In this document: one piece after another, positions 1 to 8,890 of the stretch | Position numbering within the stretch: the first letter of the stretch is position 1 | How the letters are laid out: every line of letters begins with the position of its first letter | Assembly (NCBI RefSeq): GCF_003815875.1 | Contig: NZ_CP033924.1 | Span: forward strand, 2,790,001 to 2,854,000 | Reading direction: 5' to 3' | DNA length: 64,000 nucleotides | Source of the DNA: Chryseobacterium lactis | Lineage (GTDB): Bacteria > Bacteroidota > Bacteroidia > Flavobacteriales > Weeksellaceae | Program-made: the position numbers and the translations under genes | Notes under the pieces: model-generated | What the model saw: only the letters and a program-made list of their open reading frames with translations | Database searches by the model: none | What the model was told of the DNA's origin: nothing

Positions 1-761
1 TGGATTATCATGATGTGGCTGCAGCACAGCCGGAGCTTGGGATGTGGGAAACTATTAAAGAGGCTTTCACCCAGGTGACTCATCAGGGTGTGGTAAAGTT
101 TGATAAAGTTATTCCTATCTTCCTGTTCATTTTCATGGCACCGATTATAGGGATGATTATCTCCATTATTATCACATTGATTATTGTACACCTTTATAAA
201 AGATCAAACCCACACAAGGCAGACAAATCTTTCAAAAGATTGCAGCTGGTTTCTTCAGCTTTGTTCAGCTTAGGACATGGTTTGAATGATGCTCAGAAAG
301 TAATGGGAATTATTGGAGCAGCGGTAATTTATTATCACGTTAATATGCTTCAGGATGCTCAGTATCTGAATATTCCTTCTGCAGGACGTTTTGATTATTT
401 TGCTCAACACTATATCTGGGTTCCTTTAGTTTCATTTATTGCAATTGCTTTAGGTACAATGAGTGGTGGTTGGAAGATCATCAAAACAATGGGTACTAAG
501 ATTACAAAAGTAACTTCATTAGAAGGTGTAAGTGCAGAAACTGCAGGAGCAATCACATTATTTATCACAGACCACTTTGGTATCCCTGTATCTACAACAC
601 ATACGATTACAGGTTCTATCATCGGAGTAGGATTAACGAAAAGGATTTCAGCAGTTAGATGGGGAATTACAGTAAGCTTACTTTGGGCTTGGGTATTAAC
701 AATTCCGATTTCAGCTATCGTAGCGGCAATCACTTATCTTGTGGTAACCTTTATTTTTTAA
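1..761 (+). CDS. inorganic phosphate transporter, PiT family (5' truncated)
   Basis: C-terminal 252 residues of a PiT-type permease; the frame is open to the window edge, so the start lies outside. About five strongly hydrophobic segments are visible, and the PiT C-terminal signature GLNDAQKVMG sits near residue 92 of the visible part. A second typical stretch, FGIPVSTTHT, follows about 100 residues later. PiT proteins import inorganic phosphate by ion symport through the inner membrane. A GTG at 15 could be called as a start but is internal. A hairpin terminator follows directly, so this is the last gene of its transcript. The family is clear; the coupling ion (H+ or Na+) cannot be told from this part. 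Confidence 0.93.
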   Translation, partial: DYHDVAAAQPELGMWETIKEAFTQVTHQGVVKFDKVIPIFLFIFMAPIIGMIISIIITLIIVHLYKRSNPHKADKSFKRLQLVSSALFSLGHGLNDAQKVMGIIGAAVIYYHVNMLQDAQYLNIPSAGRFDYFAQHYIWVPLVSFIAIALGTMSGGWKIIKTMGTKITKVTSLEGVSAETAGAITLFITDHFGIPVSTTHTITGSIIGVGLTKRISAVRWGITVSLLWAWVLTIPISAIVAAITYLVVTFIF

Positions 762-787
762 AAGAAAAAATTTAGAACTTATTATAC

Positions 788-816
788 AAACTTTGTCCAT
801 TTGGGCAAAGTTTTTT
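788..816 (+). terminator. rho-independent terminator after the phosphate permease
   Basis: Inverted repeat AAACTTTG-TCC / GGG-CAAAGTTT with an ATTT loop followed by a T run, 27 nt after the permease stop. Confidence 0.8.
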
Positions 817-848
817 GTTTTATAAAGCCTTGAAAAATTGTATTTTTG
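815..848 (+). promoter_or_regulatory. Bacteroidetes-type promoter of the polyprenyl synthetase gene
   Basis: TTG at 815-817 and TATTTTTG at 841-848 with a 23-nt spacer fit the TTG-N-TAnnTTTG form. The -33 element falls on the tail of the preceding terminator, so the fit could partly be chance. Confidence 0.45.
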
Positions 849-866
849 TTCAAATTATAAGATTTT

Positions 867-1838
867 ATGGAATTTTTAGACAGATACCAGCAACTTGTTG
901 GGGACGGCATCAATAAGTACACCTTTAAAGATAAACCAACGGAACTATATGAGCCGATGAATTACATCATTTCCCACGGTGGAAAACGTCTTCGTCCTAT
1001 TATGGTGCTGATGGCATGTGATCTGTTCGGAGGAGACCTTAAAGAGGCTATAAAACCCGCATTAGCTATAGAGTTTTTCCATAATTTCACCCTGATTCAT
1101 GATGATATCATGGATGAGGCGCCTTTAAGAAGAAACAAACCTACCATCCATACTTTACATGGACTCAATGTAGGGATTCTTTCCGGAGACGGACTGATGC
1201 TTAAAGCTTATAAATTTTTTGAAGATCTTGAACCTGAAATTTTTAAAGCATGTATCAGAATTTTCACCCATACAGGCCTTCTATTATGTGAAGGACAGCA
1301 GTATGATATCAATTTTGAGACTCAGGAGAATGTGACCTTTGATGACTACATCAGAATGATTACGTATAAAACCGGAGTGTTGAGTGCTTCTTCTTTTGAA
1401 ATCGGAGCCTTGATTGCAAGAGCTGATTTTAAAGACGCTAAAGCGATTTTCAACTTTGGAAAACATATCGGAATTGCTTTCCAGATTATGGATGATTATC
1501 TTGATGTATTCGGAGATCAGGCACAGTTCGGAAAAAAACATGCCGGCGATATCTACGAAAACAAGAAAACCGTTCTTTATTTATTGGCAAGAGAACATGC
1601 AACAGAAGAAGAGAGAAAAGAACTTGACTACTGGTATGCTAAAAAGACCGATAATATTGATAAAATCTACGGTGTTGAAAAGATCTTCAGAAGAACAAAA
1701 GTAGATGAAAAAGCACTCCGTTTAATTGAAAAGCATAACGAAATTGGTCAGAGCTACCTTCAGAAGATTAATATTCCGGAAGAAAAGAAAAGACCGTTTA
1801 TCGAGCTGGCAAATTATTTGTTGAGAAGAGAAAGTTAA
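867..1838 (+). CDS. polyprenyl synthetase (trans-prenyltransferase)
   Basis: A 323-residue all-alpha isoprenyl diphosphate synthase that condenses isopentenyl diphosphate onto an allylic diphosphate. The GGKRLRP substrate-binding motif is at residues 38-44. The first aspartate-rich motif is DDIMD (79-83), the second is DDYLD (209-213), and a GDIYENKKT stretch follows. Length and motifs fit cytosolic long-chain or geranylgeranyl-type synthases that feed menaquinone side chains or lipid carriers. Chain length cannot be deduced. It is monocistronic by position, between a terminator and a 76-bp gap. Family assignment is firm. Confidence 0.93.
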   Translation: MEFLDRYQQLVGDGINKYTFKDKPTELYEPMNYIISHGGKRLRPIMVLMACDLFGGDLKEAIKPALAIEFFHNFTLIHDDIMDEAPLRRNKPTIHTLHGLNVGILSGDGLMLKAYKFFEDLEPEIFKACIRIFTHTGLLLCEGQQYDINFETQENVTFDDYIRMITYKTGVLSASSFEIGALIARADFKDAKAIFNFGKHIGIAFQIMDDYLDVFGDQAQFGKKHAGDIYENKKTVLYLLAREHATEEERKELDYWYAKKTDNIDKIYGVEKIFRRTKVDEKALRLIEKHNEIGQSYLQKINIPEEKKRPFIELANYLLRRES

Positions 1839-1914
1839 ATAAGGTAATTAGGAAGTAGGGCTTGGGATGTGGAAATAGTCTAAGCCTTATGACCTGGATC
1901 CTAATCCTTCACCA

Positions 1915-2865
1915 ATGAAATTCAGAACCGAAGTCAATATTCCCGCATCCGAAAAAAAGATTGAGATTGAAGATAAAGTATTTTCAATAGGATCATGTTT
2001 TGCTTCCGAAATGACGGATTTGTTACAACAGGGACAACTTCAGACTCTAAATAACCCTTTTGGAACGATTTTCAACCCTTTTTCGATCTATAATGAGGTG
2101 AAAATACTTCATGATTCGGCCTTTTATGAAGAAGAAGATTTAATTATCTATAACGAAGAATATATTTCACTGGATCACCATTCGAGTTTTGATACCCGGT
2201 ATATTCATCAGACTTTAGATAAAATTAATGGAGCGATTGAAGAAGGAAATGCCTTTCTTCAGGAAGCAGACTGGATTATCGTCACCTACGGGAGCTCTTT
2301 TATTTATGAGTTTACCCCAAAGAAAAAGCTGGTCGCCAACTGCCATAAGATTCCGCAGAAGTTTTTTGAAAAAAGACTGCTTTCACATCAGGAACTTACA
2401 GAGTCCATTTATAATACTATTTTGGATCTTAAAGATATCTCTAAAGAAGGGGTGCAAATATTATTTACAGTTTCGCCGGTGCGCCATACCAAAGACGGGA
2501 TGGTAGAAAATCAACTAAGTAAATCCAAATTAATAACGGCCATACACGAATCCATTTCAATGTTTGAAGATTGTCACTATCTGCCGGTCTATGAAATATT
2601 GATGGACGATCTGAGGGATTATCGTTTTTACAAAGAAGACATGATTCATCCAAGTACCCAGGCTGTCAATTATATTTTTGATAAGTTCGGAGATGCCTAT
2701 TTTTCTGATGAAACCAAAGATTTTATCAAAGAAAATTTTAAAATCATTAAAGCCCTGGAGCATAAAACAAATGATAAGAAAGATCCTAAGTTTATCGAAT
2801 TTAGAGAAAAGTTGGATCAGAGAATTGAAGCCCAGCGCGAAAAAGTAAAGCATAAAATATTTTAA
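1915..2865 (+). CDS. GSCFA domain-containing protein
   Basis: A 316-residue protein with the name-giving GSCFASEM motif at about residues 27-34 and a downstream MIHPSTQAVNYIF block. These are the Ser and His blocks expected of an SGNH-hydrolase-like fold. GSCFA proteins are common in Bacteroidetes, and their substrate is not established. No signal peptide is seen, so it is probably cytoplasmic. The stop codon abuts the next start with no spacer, and the third gene follows after 4 nt, so GSCFA, DUF4269 and TatD form an operon. The hydrolase role is inferred from the fold. Confidence 0.88.
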   Translation: MKFRTEVNIPASEKKIEIEDKVFSIGSCFASEMTDLLQQGQLQTLNNPFGTIFNPFSIYNEVKILHDSAFYEEEDLIIYNEEYISLDHHSSFDTRYIHQTLDKINGAIEEGNAFLQEADWIIVTYGSSFIYEFTPKKKLVANCHKIPQKFFEKRLLSHQELTESIYNTILDLKDISKEGVQILFTVSPVRHTKDGMVENQLSKSKLITAIHESISMFEDCHYLPVYEILMDDLRDYRFYKEDMIHPSTQAVNYIFDKFGDAYFSDETKDFIKENFKIIKALEHKTNDKKDPKFIEFREKLDQRIEAQREKVKHKIF

Positions 2866-3399
2866 ATGATCGATTTTACTAAGATTGACTATTTGAAAAA
2901 TGGTAATGAAAGACAAAAAAGAGCGTATGAAGTTCTTACAAAATATAAAGTTTTAGAAAAATTAGAACCTTATTCTCCGTTATTGGCCGGAACCATTCCA
3001 ATAGAAATAGATATTGAAAGTAGTGATCTGGATATCATCTGCGAAGTAGATCTTAGATTTGAAGAAGATTTTTTAGATGATATTGCCTTCAGTAGATTAA
3101 TACCATATGATCATGATACAGATGTGAAGGTGGAAAACATTATGGTAAACGGCGAGAAAAGCATTGTTTTGAACTTTTTACTGGATGAGTTTCCTGTTGA
3201 AATTTTTGGACAGAATAAACCTACAACACGGCAAAACGCATATCTTCATATGATTGCAGAGTACAAGATATTACAGGAAAAAGGAGAAGAATTTAAACAA
3301 AAAATAATAGAGCTTAAAAAGCAGGGAATTAAGACAGAGCCGGCATTCGGAATGTTGCTGGATCTTGAAAATCCTTACGAAGATCTATTGAAATTATAA
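2866..3399 (+). CDS. DUF4269 domain-containing protein
   Basis: A 177-residue cytosolic protein. The stretch LAGTIPIEIDIESSDLDIIC near residues 40-60 has the acidic DxD-like spacing seen in minimal nucleotidyltransferases, but the family has no assigned function. It starts directly after the GSCFA stop and lies 4 nt before tatD, so translation is probably coupled. There is no membrane segment or signal peptide. The DUF4269 assignment is from recognition of the conserved N-terminal block; a nucleotidyltransferase-like role is only a guess. Confidence 0.8.
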   Translation: MIDFTKIDYLKNGNERQKRAYEVLTKYKVLEKLEPYSPLLAGTIPIEIDIESSDLDIICEVDLRFEEDFLDDIAFSRLIPYDHDTDVKVENIMVNGEKSIVLNFLLDEFPVEIFGQNKPTTRQNAYLHMIAEYKILQEKGEEFKQKIIELKKQGIKTEPAFGMLLDLENPYEDLLKL

Positions 3400-3403
3400 G
3401 AAA

Positions 3404-4165
3404 ATGATTGATACACATACCCATTTATACGCAGAAGAATTTGATGAAGACAGAAAGGAATCGATTCAGAGAGCTTTAGATAAAGGAATTACAGAATTTT
3501 ACCTTCCTGCGATTGATTCCGAATCTCATGAGAAAATGTTACAACTGGAAACGGAGTATCCGGGACAGATTTTTTCGATGATGGGATTGCATCCTTGCTA
3601 TGTAAAACCGGAATCATGGGAAAAAGAACTTGAAATTGTTAAAAACTATCTGGATCAAAGACATTTTCCGGCAATAGGAGAGATTGGTATTGATTTGTAT
3701 TGGGATAAAACAACCTTAGACATACAGGTAAAAGCTTTTGAACAGCAGATTGACTGGGCGATAGAAAAAGATCTTCCAATCGTTATCCATACCAGAGAAA
3801 GCTTTGACGAAACATTTGAGGTGCTGGAAAAAAAGAAACATCCTAAGTTACGAGGAATTTTTCATTGTTTTTCAGGGAATCTTGAGCAGGCAAAGCATGC
3901 TATTGACCTTAATTTTATTTTAGGTATTGGTGGAGTAGTTACCTTTAAAAATGGAAAAATAGACCAGTTTCTTCAGGAAATTCCTTTAGATAAGATAGTC
4001 CTTGAAACAGACTCTCCTTATCTGGCTCCGGTTCCGCACCGGGGGAAAAGAAACGAAAGTTCTTATCTCGATTTGGTGGCCGGAAAACTGGTTAATATCT
4101 ATGGGAAAGATTTTTCTGAAATAGACCGTATCACTACAGAAAATGCGAAAAATATTTTTAAATAG
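3404..4165 (+). CDS. TatD family metal-dependent hydrolase
   Basis: A 253-residue TIM-barrel amidohydrolase-type enzyme. The N-terminal metal site is MIDTHTHL. GEIGID is at about residue 90, VIHTR at about 126, and FHCFSG at about 150. The C-terminal ETDSPYLAP block precedes the PHRGKRNE stretch typical of TatD. Members act as DNA exonucleases or deoxyribonucleases and are also linked to D-aminoacyl-tRNA editing; the substrate here is unknown. It is the last gene of the GSCFA-DUF4269 operon and is followed by a terminator shared with the convergent helicase gene. Confidence 0.93.
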   Translation: MIDTHTHLYAEEFDEDRKESIQRALDKGITEFYLPAIDSESHEKMLQLETEYPGQIFSMMGLHPCYVKPESWEKELEIVKNYLDQRHFPAIGEIGIDLYWDKTTLDIQVKAFEQQIDWAIEKDLPIVIHTRESFDETFEVLEKKKHPKLRGIFHCFSGNLEQAKHAIDLNFILGIGGVVTFKNGKIDQFLQEIPLDKIVLETDSPYLAPVPHRGKRNESSYLDLVAGKLVNIYGKDFSEIDRITTENAKNIFK

Positions 4166-4190
4166 TTCGCCGCACAATTAATGATAAAAT

Positions 4191-4220
4191 AAAACCCTTT
4201 TCAGCTATTGAAAAGGGTTT
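4191..4220. terminator. bidirectional terminator between tatD and the helicase
   Basis: A 12-bp stem AAACCCTTTTCA / TGAAAAGGGTTT with a 5-nt loop lies between the convergent genes. T-rich sequence follows on both sides. Confidence 0.8.
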
Positions 4221-4224
4221 GTCT

Positions 4225-5529
4225 TTATTTTTTTCTTGTAAAATTCTTGTTCTTAGGCTTTTTAAATCCAACTGAAGGAGTTGCTCCAGATGGCTTTGTC
4301 TTATTATTTTGATTAGGCCTTGAATTGTTTGAGGATCTTGGCTTTTCCGAACCTGCACCCATAGGTTTATTATTAGAATCTCTTTTCTGTGCAACCAGAT
4401 CATCAGTATGGAACGGGTGATCTTTCACAATAGGGATCTTCTTCCCGATAAGCTTTTCGGTATTTTTTAAATTAAGAAGATCAAGCCCGTCAACGAAAGA
4501 GATTGAAGAACCTTCGGAACCTGCTCTTCCCGTTCTTCCGATTCGGTGTACATAGGTTTCAGAAACATCAGATAATTCAAAGTTGATCACGAACTTTAAT
4601 TCATCAATATCAATACCTCTTGCTGCAATATCGGTAGCTACCAATACTCTTGTTTTTCCTGATTTGAAATTATTCAAAGCATTCTGTCTTGCGTTCTGAG
4701 ATTTATTTCCATGAATTGCTTCTGCAGAAATATTGTCTTTCTGAAGCTTTCTTGCAATTTTATCCGCACCATGCTTTGTTCTTGAGAACACCAATACTGA
4801 ATCTGAGATATCGTTTTGAAGGATATGAGAAAGCAGGTTCAGTTTATTATCTTTTTCTACGAAATAAACCGATTGTTTGATGGTCTCTGCAGTAGAAGAA
4901 ACAGGTGTCACTTCCACTTTTACAGGATTATTCAGAATGGAATTAGCCAGCTTCTGGATTTCCGCCGGCATTGTCGCCGAAAAGAATAAAGTCTGTCTTC
5001 TTTGTGGTAAAAGCTTAATAACTCTTTTAACATCATGTACAAAGCCCATATCAAGCATTCTGTCTGCTTCATCAAGGACAAATATTTCAAGATTCCTAAG
5101 ACTGATAATTCCCTGAGCGATAAAGTCAAGAAGTCTTCCGGGAGTAGCGACTAGAATGTCAACTCCTTTTCTAAGGGCAGCTTCCTGGCTTCCTTGTTTT
5201 ACTCCTCCAAAAATAACAAGTTGTTTTAGGGGAAGATATTTTCCGTATGCATTAATATTTTCTTCAATCTGAATAGCCAATTCTCTCGTTGGCGTAAGGA
5301 TTAAAGCTTTTATATGCTTATTTGGAATTTTATTTTTAGATAAGTTCTGTAGAATAGGAATGGAAAAGGCTGCTGTTTTGCCGGTTCCGGTTTGGGCACA
5401 GCCTAAAAAGTCTCTGCCTTGTAAAATATCAGGAATAGATCTTTCCTGGATAGGGGTGGGATTAGTATATCCTTGTTCCTGGATTGCCTTAGCAATAGGT
5501 TCTATTAAGTTTAAGTCTGTAAAATTCAA
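4225..5529 (-). CDS. DEAD/DEAH box RNA helicase, RhlE-like
   Basis: A 434-residue ATP-dependent RNA helicase. In order are the Q motif (PTPIQ), Walker [17 protein letters not shown], the DEAD box with RMLDMGF, SATMP, and the helicase-C motifs ARGIDI and HRIGRTGR. A low-complexity basic tail rich in N, K, S and P fills the last 70 residues. This layout fits RhlE-type proteins acting in ribosome assembly, RNA decay and cold adaptation. Its transcript appears to start with a stem-loop (5556-5578) that also occurs before the barrel gene at 10198-10818. Confidence 0.94.
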   Translation of the reverse strand: MNFTDLNLIEPIAKAIQEQGYTNPTPIQERSIPDILQGRDFLGCAQTGTGKTAAFSIPILQNLSKNKIPNKHIKALILTPTRELAIQIEENINAYGKYLPLKQLVIFGGVKQGSQEAALRKGVDILVATPGRLLDFIAQGIISLRNLEIFVLDEADRMLDMGFVHDVKRVIKLLPQRRQTLFFSATMPAEIQKLANSILNNPVKVEVTPVSSTAETIKQSVYFVEKDNKLNLLSHILQNDISDSVLVFSRTKHGADKIARKLQKDNISAEAIHGNKSQNARQNALNNFKSGKTRVLVATDIAARGIDIDELKFVINFELSDVSETYVHRIGRTGRAGSEGSSISFVDGLDLLNLKNTEKLIGKKIPIVKDHPFHTDDLVAQKRDSNNKPMGAGSEKPRSSNNSRPNQNNKTKPSGATPSVGFKKPKNKNFTRKK

Positions 5530-5555
5530 ATGAATTATTTTAAAATTTAAATAAA

Positions 5556-5578
5556 AATTCCTTCAGTCTGAAAGAATT
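5556..5578 (-). promoter_or_regulatory. 5' leader stem-loop of the helicase mRNA
   Basis: A 10-bp inverted repeat, AATTCTTTCA / TGAAGGAATT when read on the minus strand (one T-G wobble), is followed by a T run. It starts about 8 nt after the -7 element, so it would be the very 5' end of the mRNA. The same arrangement occurs at 10855-10876. Confidence 0.55.
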
Positions 5579-5585
5579 ACATTTT

Positions 5586-5594
5586 GCAAAGGTA
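5586..5594 (-). promoter_or_regulatory. -7 element of the helicase promoter
   Basis: The minus strand reads TACCTTTGC, an exact match to TAnnTTTGC. No clear TTG is seen at the usual -33 distance. Confidence 0.55.
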
Positions 5595-5802
5595 ATCTAA
5601 ATATTTTTAAGAAATTGAAGTGGAGTTAATCTAGTTTAATGTACTTAAAAATAAATGGTTATGCTTTTTGTAGATTGTTTTCAATTTAGTCTCTTTATGA
5701 GCTAAAATAACCGGCATAGAAACTTTATAATTTTTTAATCTAATTAAATAAGGAATTATGGTAGGTAAGGCGTATATTTGAGGAACAACTAAAAAAATAA
5801 CC

Positions 5803-6972
5803 ATGAAAAAGATCGTCATTCTACTTGCTGCCATAACCGGTATGCACGCTAACGCTCAATGGAATCTTACCGGAAATGCAGGTACAACTCCCGGAACCAA
5901 CTTTATTGGGACAACAGACAACCAGTCTTTGGTTTTTAAAACAAATAATACCGAAAAAATGAGAATCAATCCGGAAGGAAGATTCATTTTCCACAACATC
6001 GCATCAGCAGGGCAAGTGTGGGACAAAAATTTATATTTCGGTGGTGGAATGGATAATTCACCTACAAGTAACAATGCGGTATTCGGAATGGGAGCCCTTA
6101 CCCAACTTACAGTCGGAGGTGGAAATTTAGCGTTAGGAAATAATGCCCTTTCTTTATTTAGTAATGGATCATTTAATGTAGCAGTAGGATTTAATTCTAT
6201 GAGAAACAGCGTGTCCGGAAATTATAATACGGCTTTGGGAATGAATGCGCTAGAATATTTTCAAACAGGAAATAGCAATGTTGCAGTAGGAATTTCGGCA
6301 ATGGGCTCTGGAAGCTTAAGTGGTGATTTTAATACTGCATTGGGTGCAAGTGCATTGAGATATATCAATAGTGGACACTATAATACCATAATAGGAGGAG
6401 ACTCTTTCAGAGCTCTGGCAAACGGATCCGATAATATCAATGTAGGATATTCTAATGCGAAAGTCATTACTTCCGGAAGTGGTAATATTTTCATAGGAAA
6501 TCTTATCACTCCATATAATACGACCTCTCCGGAAAAAGAACTGAATATAGGAAACTGGATTGTCGGAAATAATGGAACAATTGGTATTGGGCAATTTACT
6601 ACTCAATTACCTACAAACGGGATTTCTACGGATGGGCAGAAATATAAATTATTCGTAAAAGACGGAATCAGGACCGAGAAAGTAAAAGTGGATATTGCTG
6701 CAAGTAACGGATGGGCAGATTATGTCTTTGAAAAAGATTATCAACTGATGCCATTAAATGATTTAGCGCAGTTCATTAATAAAAATGGACACTTGCCGGA
6801 AGTTCCTACGACGGAAGAAGCAATCAAAAACGGTATTGAATTAAAGGAAATGAATATTTTACTTTTAAAGAAAGTAGAGGAACTTACCTTGCATTTAATT
6901 GATCAGAATAAAGAGCTAAAAACTCAGAAAGAAGAAATTGAAGCATTGAAAAGTAAAGTCAATTCATTATAG
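5803..6972 (+). CDS. tail-fibre / YadA-head-like surface protein, paralog 1
   Basis: A 389-residue secreted protein with a signal peptide ending near HANA-Q at residues 16-19. Residues 90-230 carry repeated motifs of the type NTALGxNAL and NVAVG, about 23-25 residues apart, like the beta-roll heads of trimeric adhesins and tail-fibre-type proteins. The last 110 residues form a conserved block (LPEVPTTEEAIKNGIELKEMN) followed by a short heptad-like coiled coil. The C-terminal block is almost identical to that of the protein at 8891-10057. It has no T9SS sorting domain. The role is probably a cell-surface or structural protein; the function is not known. Confidence 0.75.
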   Translation: MKKIVILLAAITGMHANAQWNLTGNAGTTPGTNFIGTTDNQSLVFKTNNTEKMRINPEGRFIFHNIASAGQVWDKNLYFGGGMDNSPTSNNAVFGMGALTQLTVGGGNLALGNNALSLFSNGSFNVAVGFNSMRNSVSGNYNTALGMNALEYFQTGNSNVAVGISAMGSGSLSGDFNTALGASALRYINSGHYNTIIGGDSFRALANGSDNINVGYSNAKVITSGSGNIFIGNLITPYNTTSPEKELNIGNWIVGNNGTIGIGQFTTQLPTNGISTDGQKYKLFVKDGIRTEKVKVDIAASNGWADYVFEKDYQLMPLNDLAQFINKNGHLPEVPTTEEAIKNGIELKEMNILLLKKVEELTLHLIDQNKELKTQKEEIEALKSKVNSL

Positions 6973-6992
6973 TAATCCAATACTTTTAATAT

Positions 6993-8795
6993 ATGAAAAC
7001 CAAAAATATTTTTTTATTCGTTCTAGCACTTATAGGTGGTGGTCTTCTTCAGGCTCAACACGAAAATGACAACTGGAGATTTGGGAGTAATAACTGGCGT
7101 TTTGATACGAATGTTGCGCCAAACGGATTCATTCAAACCACAGGACTAAATCCATATATAAGATATGCCAGCTCAGTAATCAGTGATAAAAATACAGGAA
7201 ATTTACTTTTTTATTCTAATGGATATAATGTTTATAACAAAAACAATGGTATTATGGATGGCGGAGACCATTTGTTTGGGGCCATTTCTTATGAATACAC
7301 TTCTATTGGAAATCCATCAGACCAATCTTCTGTGATTGTACCTTTGCCAGGCTCAAATTCAAAATATTATGTGTTTTATATTAATGGAGACAGAAATCTA
7401 AAGGACCAGACTACAGTTCCTACTCCGAACCCTGCAACCAATTATGGGCTTAGGTATGCTATTGTAGATATGTCTTTAAACGGCGGCTTAGGTAAAGTGA
7501 TCTCAAAAAATAACATATTGTTTAGCAATTCCCTGACAAATGCTTTGACTTCTACATTTGGGAGTGATGGGAATTCTTATTGGATCGTAACTGCTAATAA
7601 CGGTAATATATTATCCTATAAATTAGATGCCAGTGGATTGAATACCACTCCTGTAGTAAGTATTGGAAAGGAATATGGTACTTTTATTAAAATATCTCCT
7701 GATTCTAAAAAGCTTTTAACGAGAAAGTATAATGCGATGTGGCTGTCCGATTTTAATAATACAACAGGAAGTGTGACTAATTCAGTTAATATTGTAGCCA
7801 ATAATAATTTTATAGGATCCTATAATGACGCAAGTGGTACTCCAAACAGTGCAGAATTTTCTCCGGATAGTAATATTGTATATTTTATCGGTGCTCAAGC
7901 TTGTTTATGTCTTTACCCTGCTGGCATTATTGGATGGTCTGGGCTATCTATGTATAACATTACTACTGGAAGCCTAGTGGGAGCTGCCAATACAAGTTCT
8001 CAATATATTTTCCCGCTTAACGGAACTACTGCGAGTATGCAAAGAGCAACAAACGGGAAAATTTATCTGATATATAATACTAAACAACAGGATGATGGAT
8101 TTGGGTTTTATAAAGTATCTTTTGGGTCCGATTCCACCTTTCCACCAACTTCATATTCCTGGGGAGTTATTAATACTCCAAATGTCTGGAGTCCTACTGT
8201 AAACCCATTAAGCACAATCACTCCGCCGGCAGGAACAAGTAACGGATTTTCTTTTCCTCAATTGATCCCTTCATCAAGTGATGCTGTTAACCCTTGTCCA
8301 GATGTTTTAACTATTACGACACCGGTAACATCATCTCAAATCTACCAGGCAGGAAAATCTATTTTTGCCTCCTCGGCTATTAACGATAATCTGACTGTAG
8401 ACTATAAAGCTGGTTTAAATGTTGATTTATTACCTGGATTCAGCGTTAATGCAGTTACGAATGGAGTATTTAAGGCTTATATCAGCCCATGTACTATTTC
8501 AGCTTTCCTTAAAGAAAGAACAGTAGGTGCTATGGAACCCAATTTTGCCAAAACAAATCTTAATACGACGTTCTCTGATGTGAAGATTTATCCAAATCCT
8601 GCTTCTACAATAGTTAAAATAGATTCAGGTAGAAATAAGGTTGCAGGTTGGATGCTTTATGATCTTTCAGGAAAAGTTGTTCTGGATGGAAAAGATACAA
8701 CAATACCTGTAGAAAAATTACCAAAATCTTCTTATCTGTTGGTTATTAAGCTGGATAACGGAACAAGTACTTCTAAGAAAATTATTGTTCAATAA
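6993..8795 (+). CDS. T9SS type A sorting domain-containing secreted protein
   Basis: A 600-residue protein with a signal peptide (cleavage after GLLQAQ, about residue 21). Residues 30-430 form a large beta-rich region with propeller-like stretches such as ISPDSKKLL and FSPDSNIVYF. Residues 450-505 match the adhesive 3-coathanger-stack module seen in Bacteroidetes (INDNLTVDYKAG, LLPGFSV). The last 75 residues are a type A sorting domain starting YPNPAS and ending KKIIVQ, so the protein should cross the outer membrane by type IX secretion. It lies 20 nt after the first tail-fibre-like gene and before its paralog, suggesting one surface locus. Confidence 0.88.
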   Translation: MKTKNIFLFVLALIGGGLLQAQHENDNWRFGSNNWRFDTNVAPNGFIQTTGLNPYIRYASSVISDKNTGNLLFYSNGYNVYNKNNGIMDGGDHLFGAISYEYTSIGNPSDQSSVIVPLPGSNSKYYVFYINGDRNLKDQTTVPTPNPATNYGLRYAIVDMSLNGGLGKVISKNNILFSNSLTNALTSTFGSDGNSYWIVTANNGNILSYKLDASGLNTTPVVSIGKEYGTFIKISPDSKKLLTRKYNAMWLSDFNNTTGSVTNSVNIVANNNFIGSYNDASGTPNSAEFSPDSNIVYFIGAQACLCLYPAGIIGWSGLSMYNITTGSLVGAANTSSQYIFPLNGTTASMQRATNGKIYLIYNTKQQDDGFGFYKVSFGSDSTFPPTSYSWGVINTPNVWSPTVNPLSTITPPAGTSNGFSFPQLIPSSSDAVNPCPDVLTITTPVTSSQIYQAGKSIFASSAINDNLTVDYKAGLNVDLLPGFSVNAVTNGVFKAYISPCTISAFLKERTVGAMEPNFAKTNLNTTFSDVKIYPNPASTIVKIDSGRNKVAGWMLYDLSGKVVLDGKDTTIPVEKLPKSSYLLVIKLDNGTSTSKKIIVQ

Positions 8796-8890
8796 CCAAA
8801 GGTGGATCAAATCAAAGATAAAGTCAGGTAAAAAGATGGGCTCTATCTTATCATTTTAAATTAAGATATTAAAAATTACCTTTATAAAAC

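Noticed and set aside
1839..1914. Short repetitive sequence between the polyprenyl synthetase and GSCFA genes
   Set aside because: Too degenerate to define a repeat unit or hairpin.
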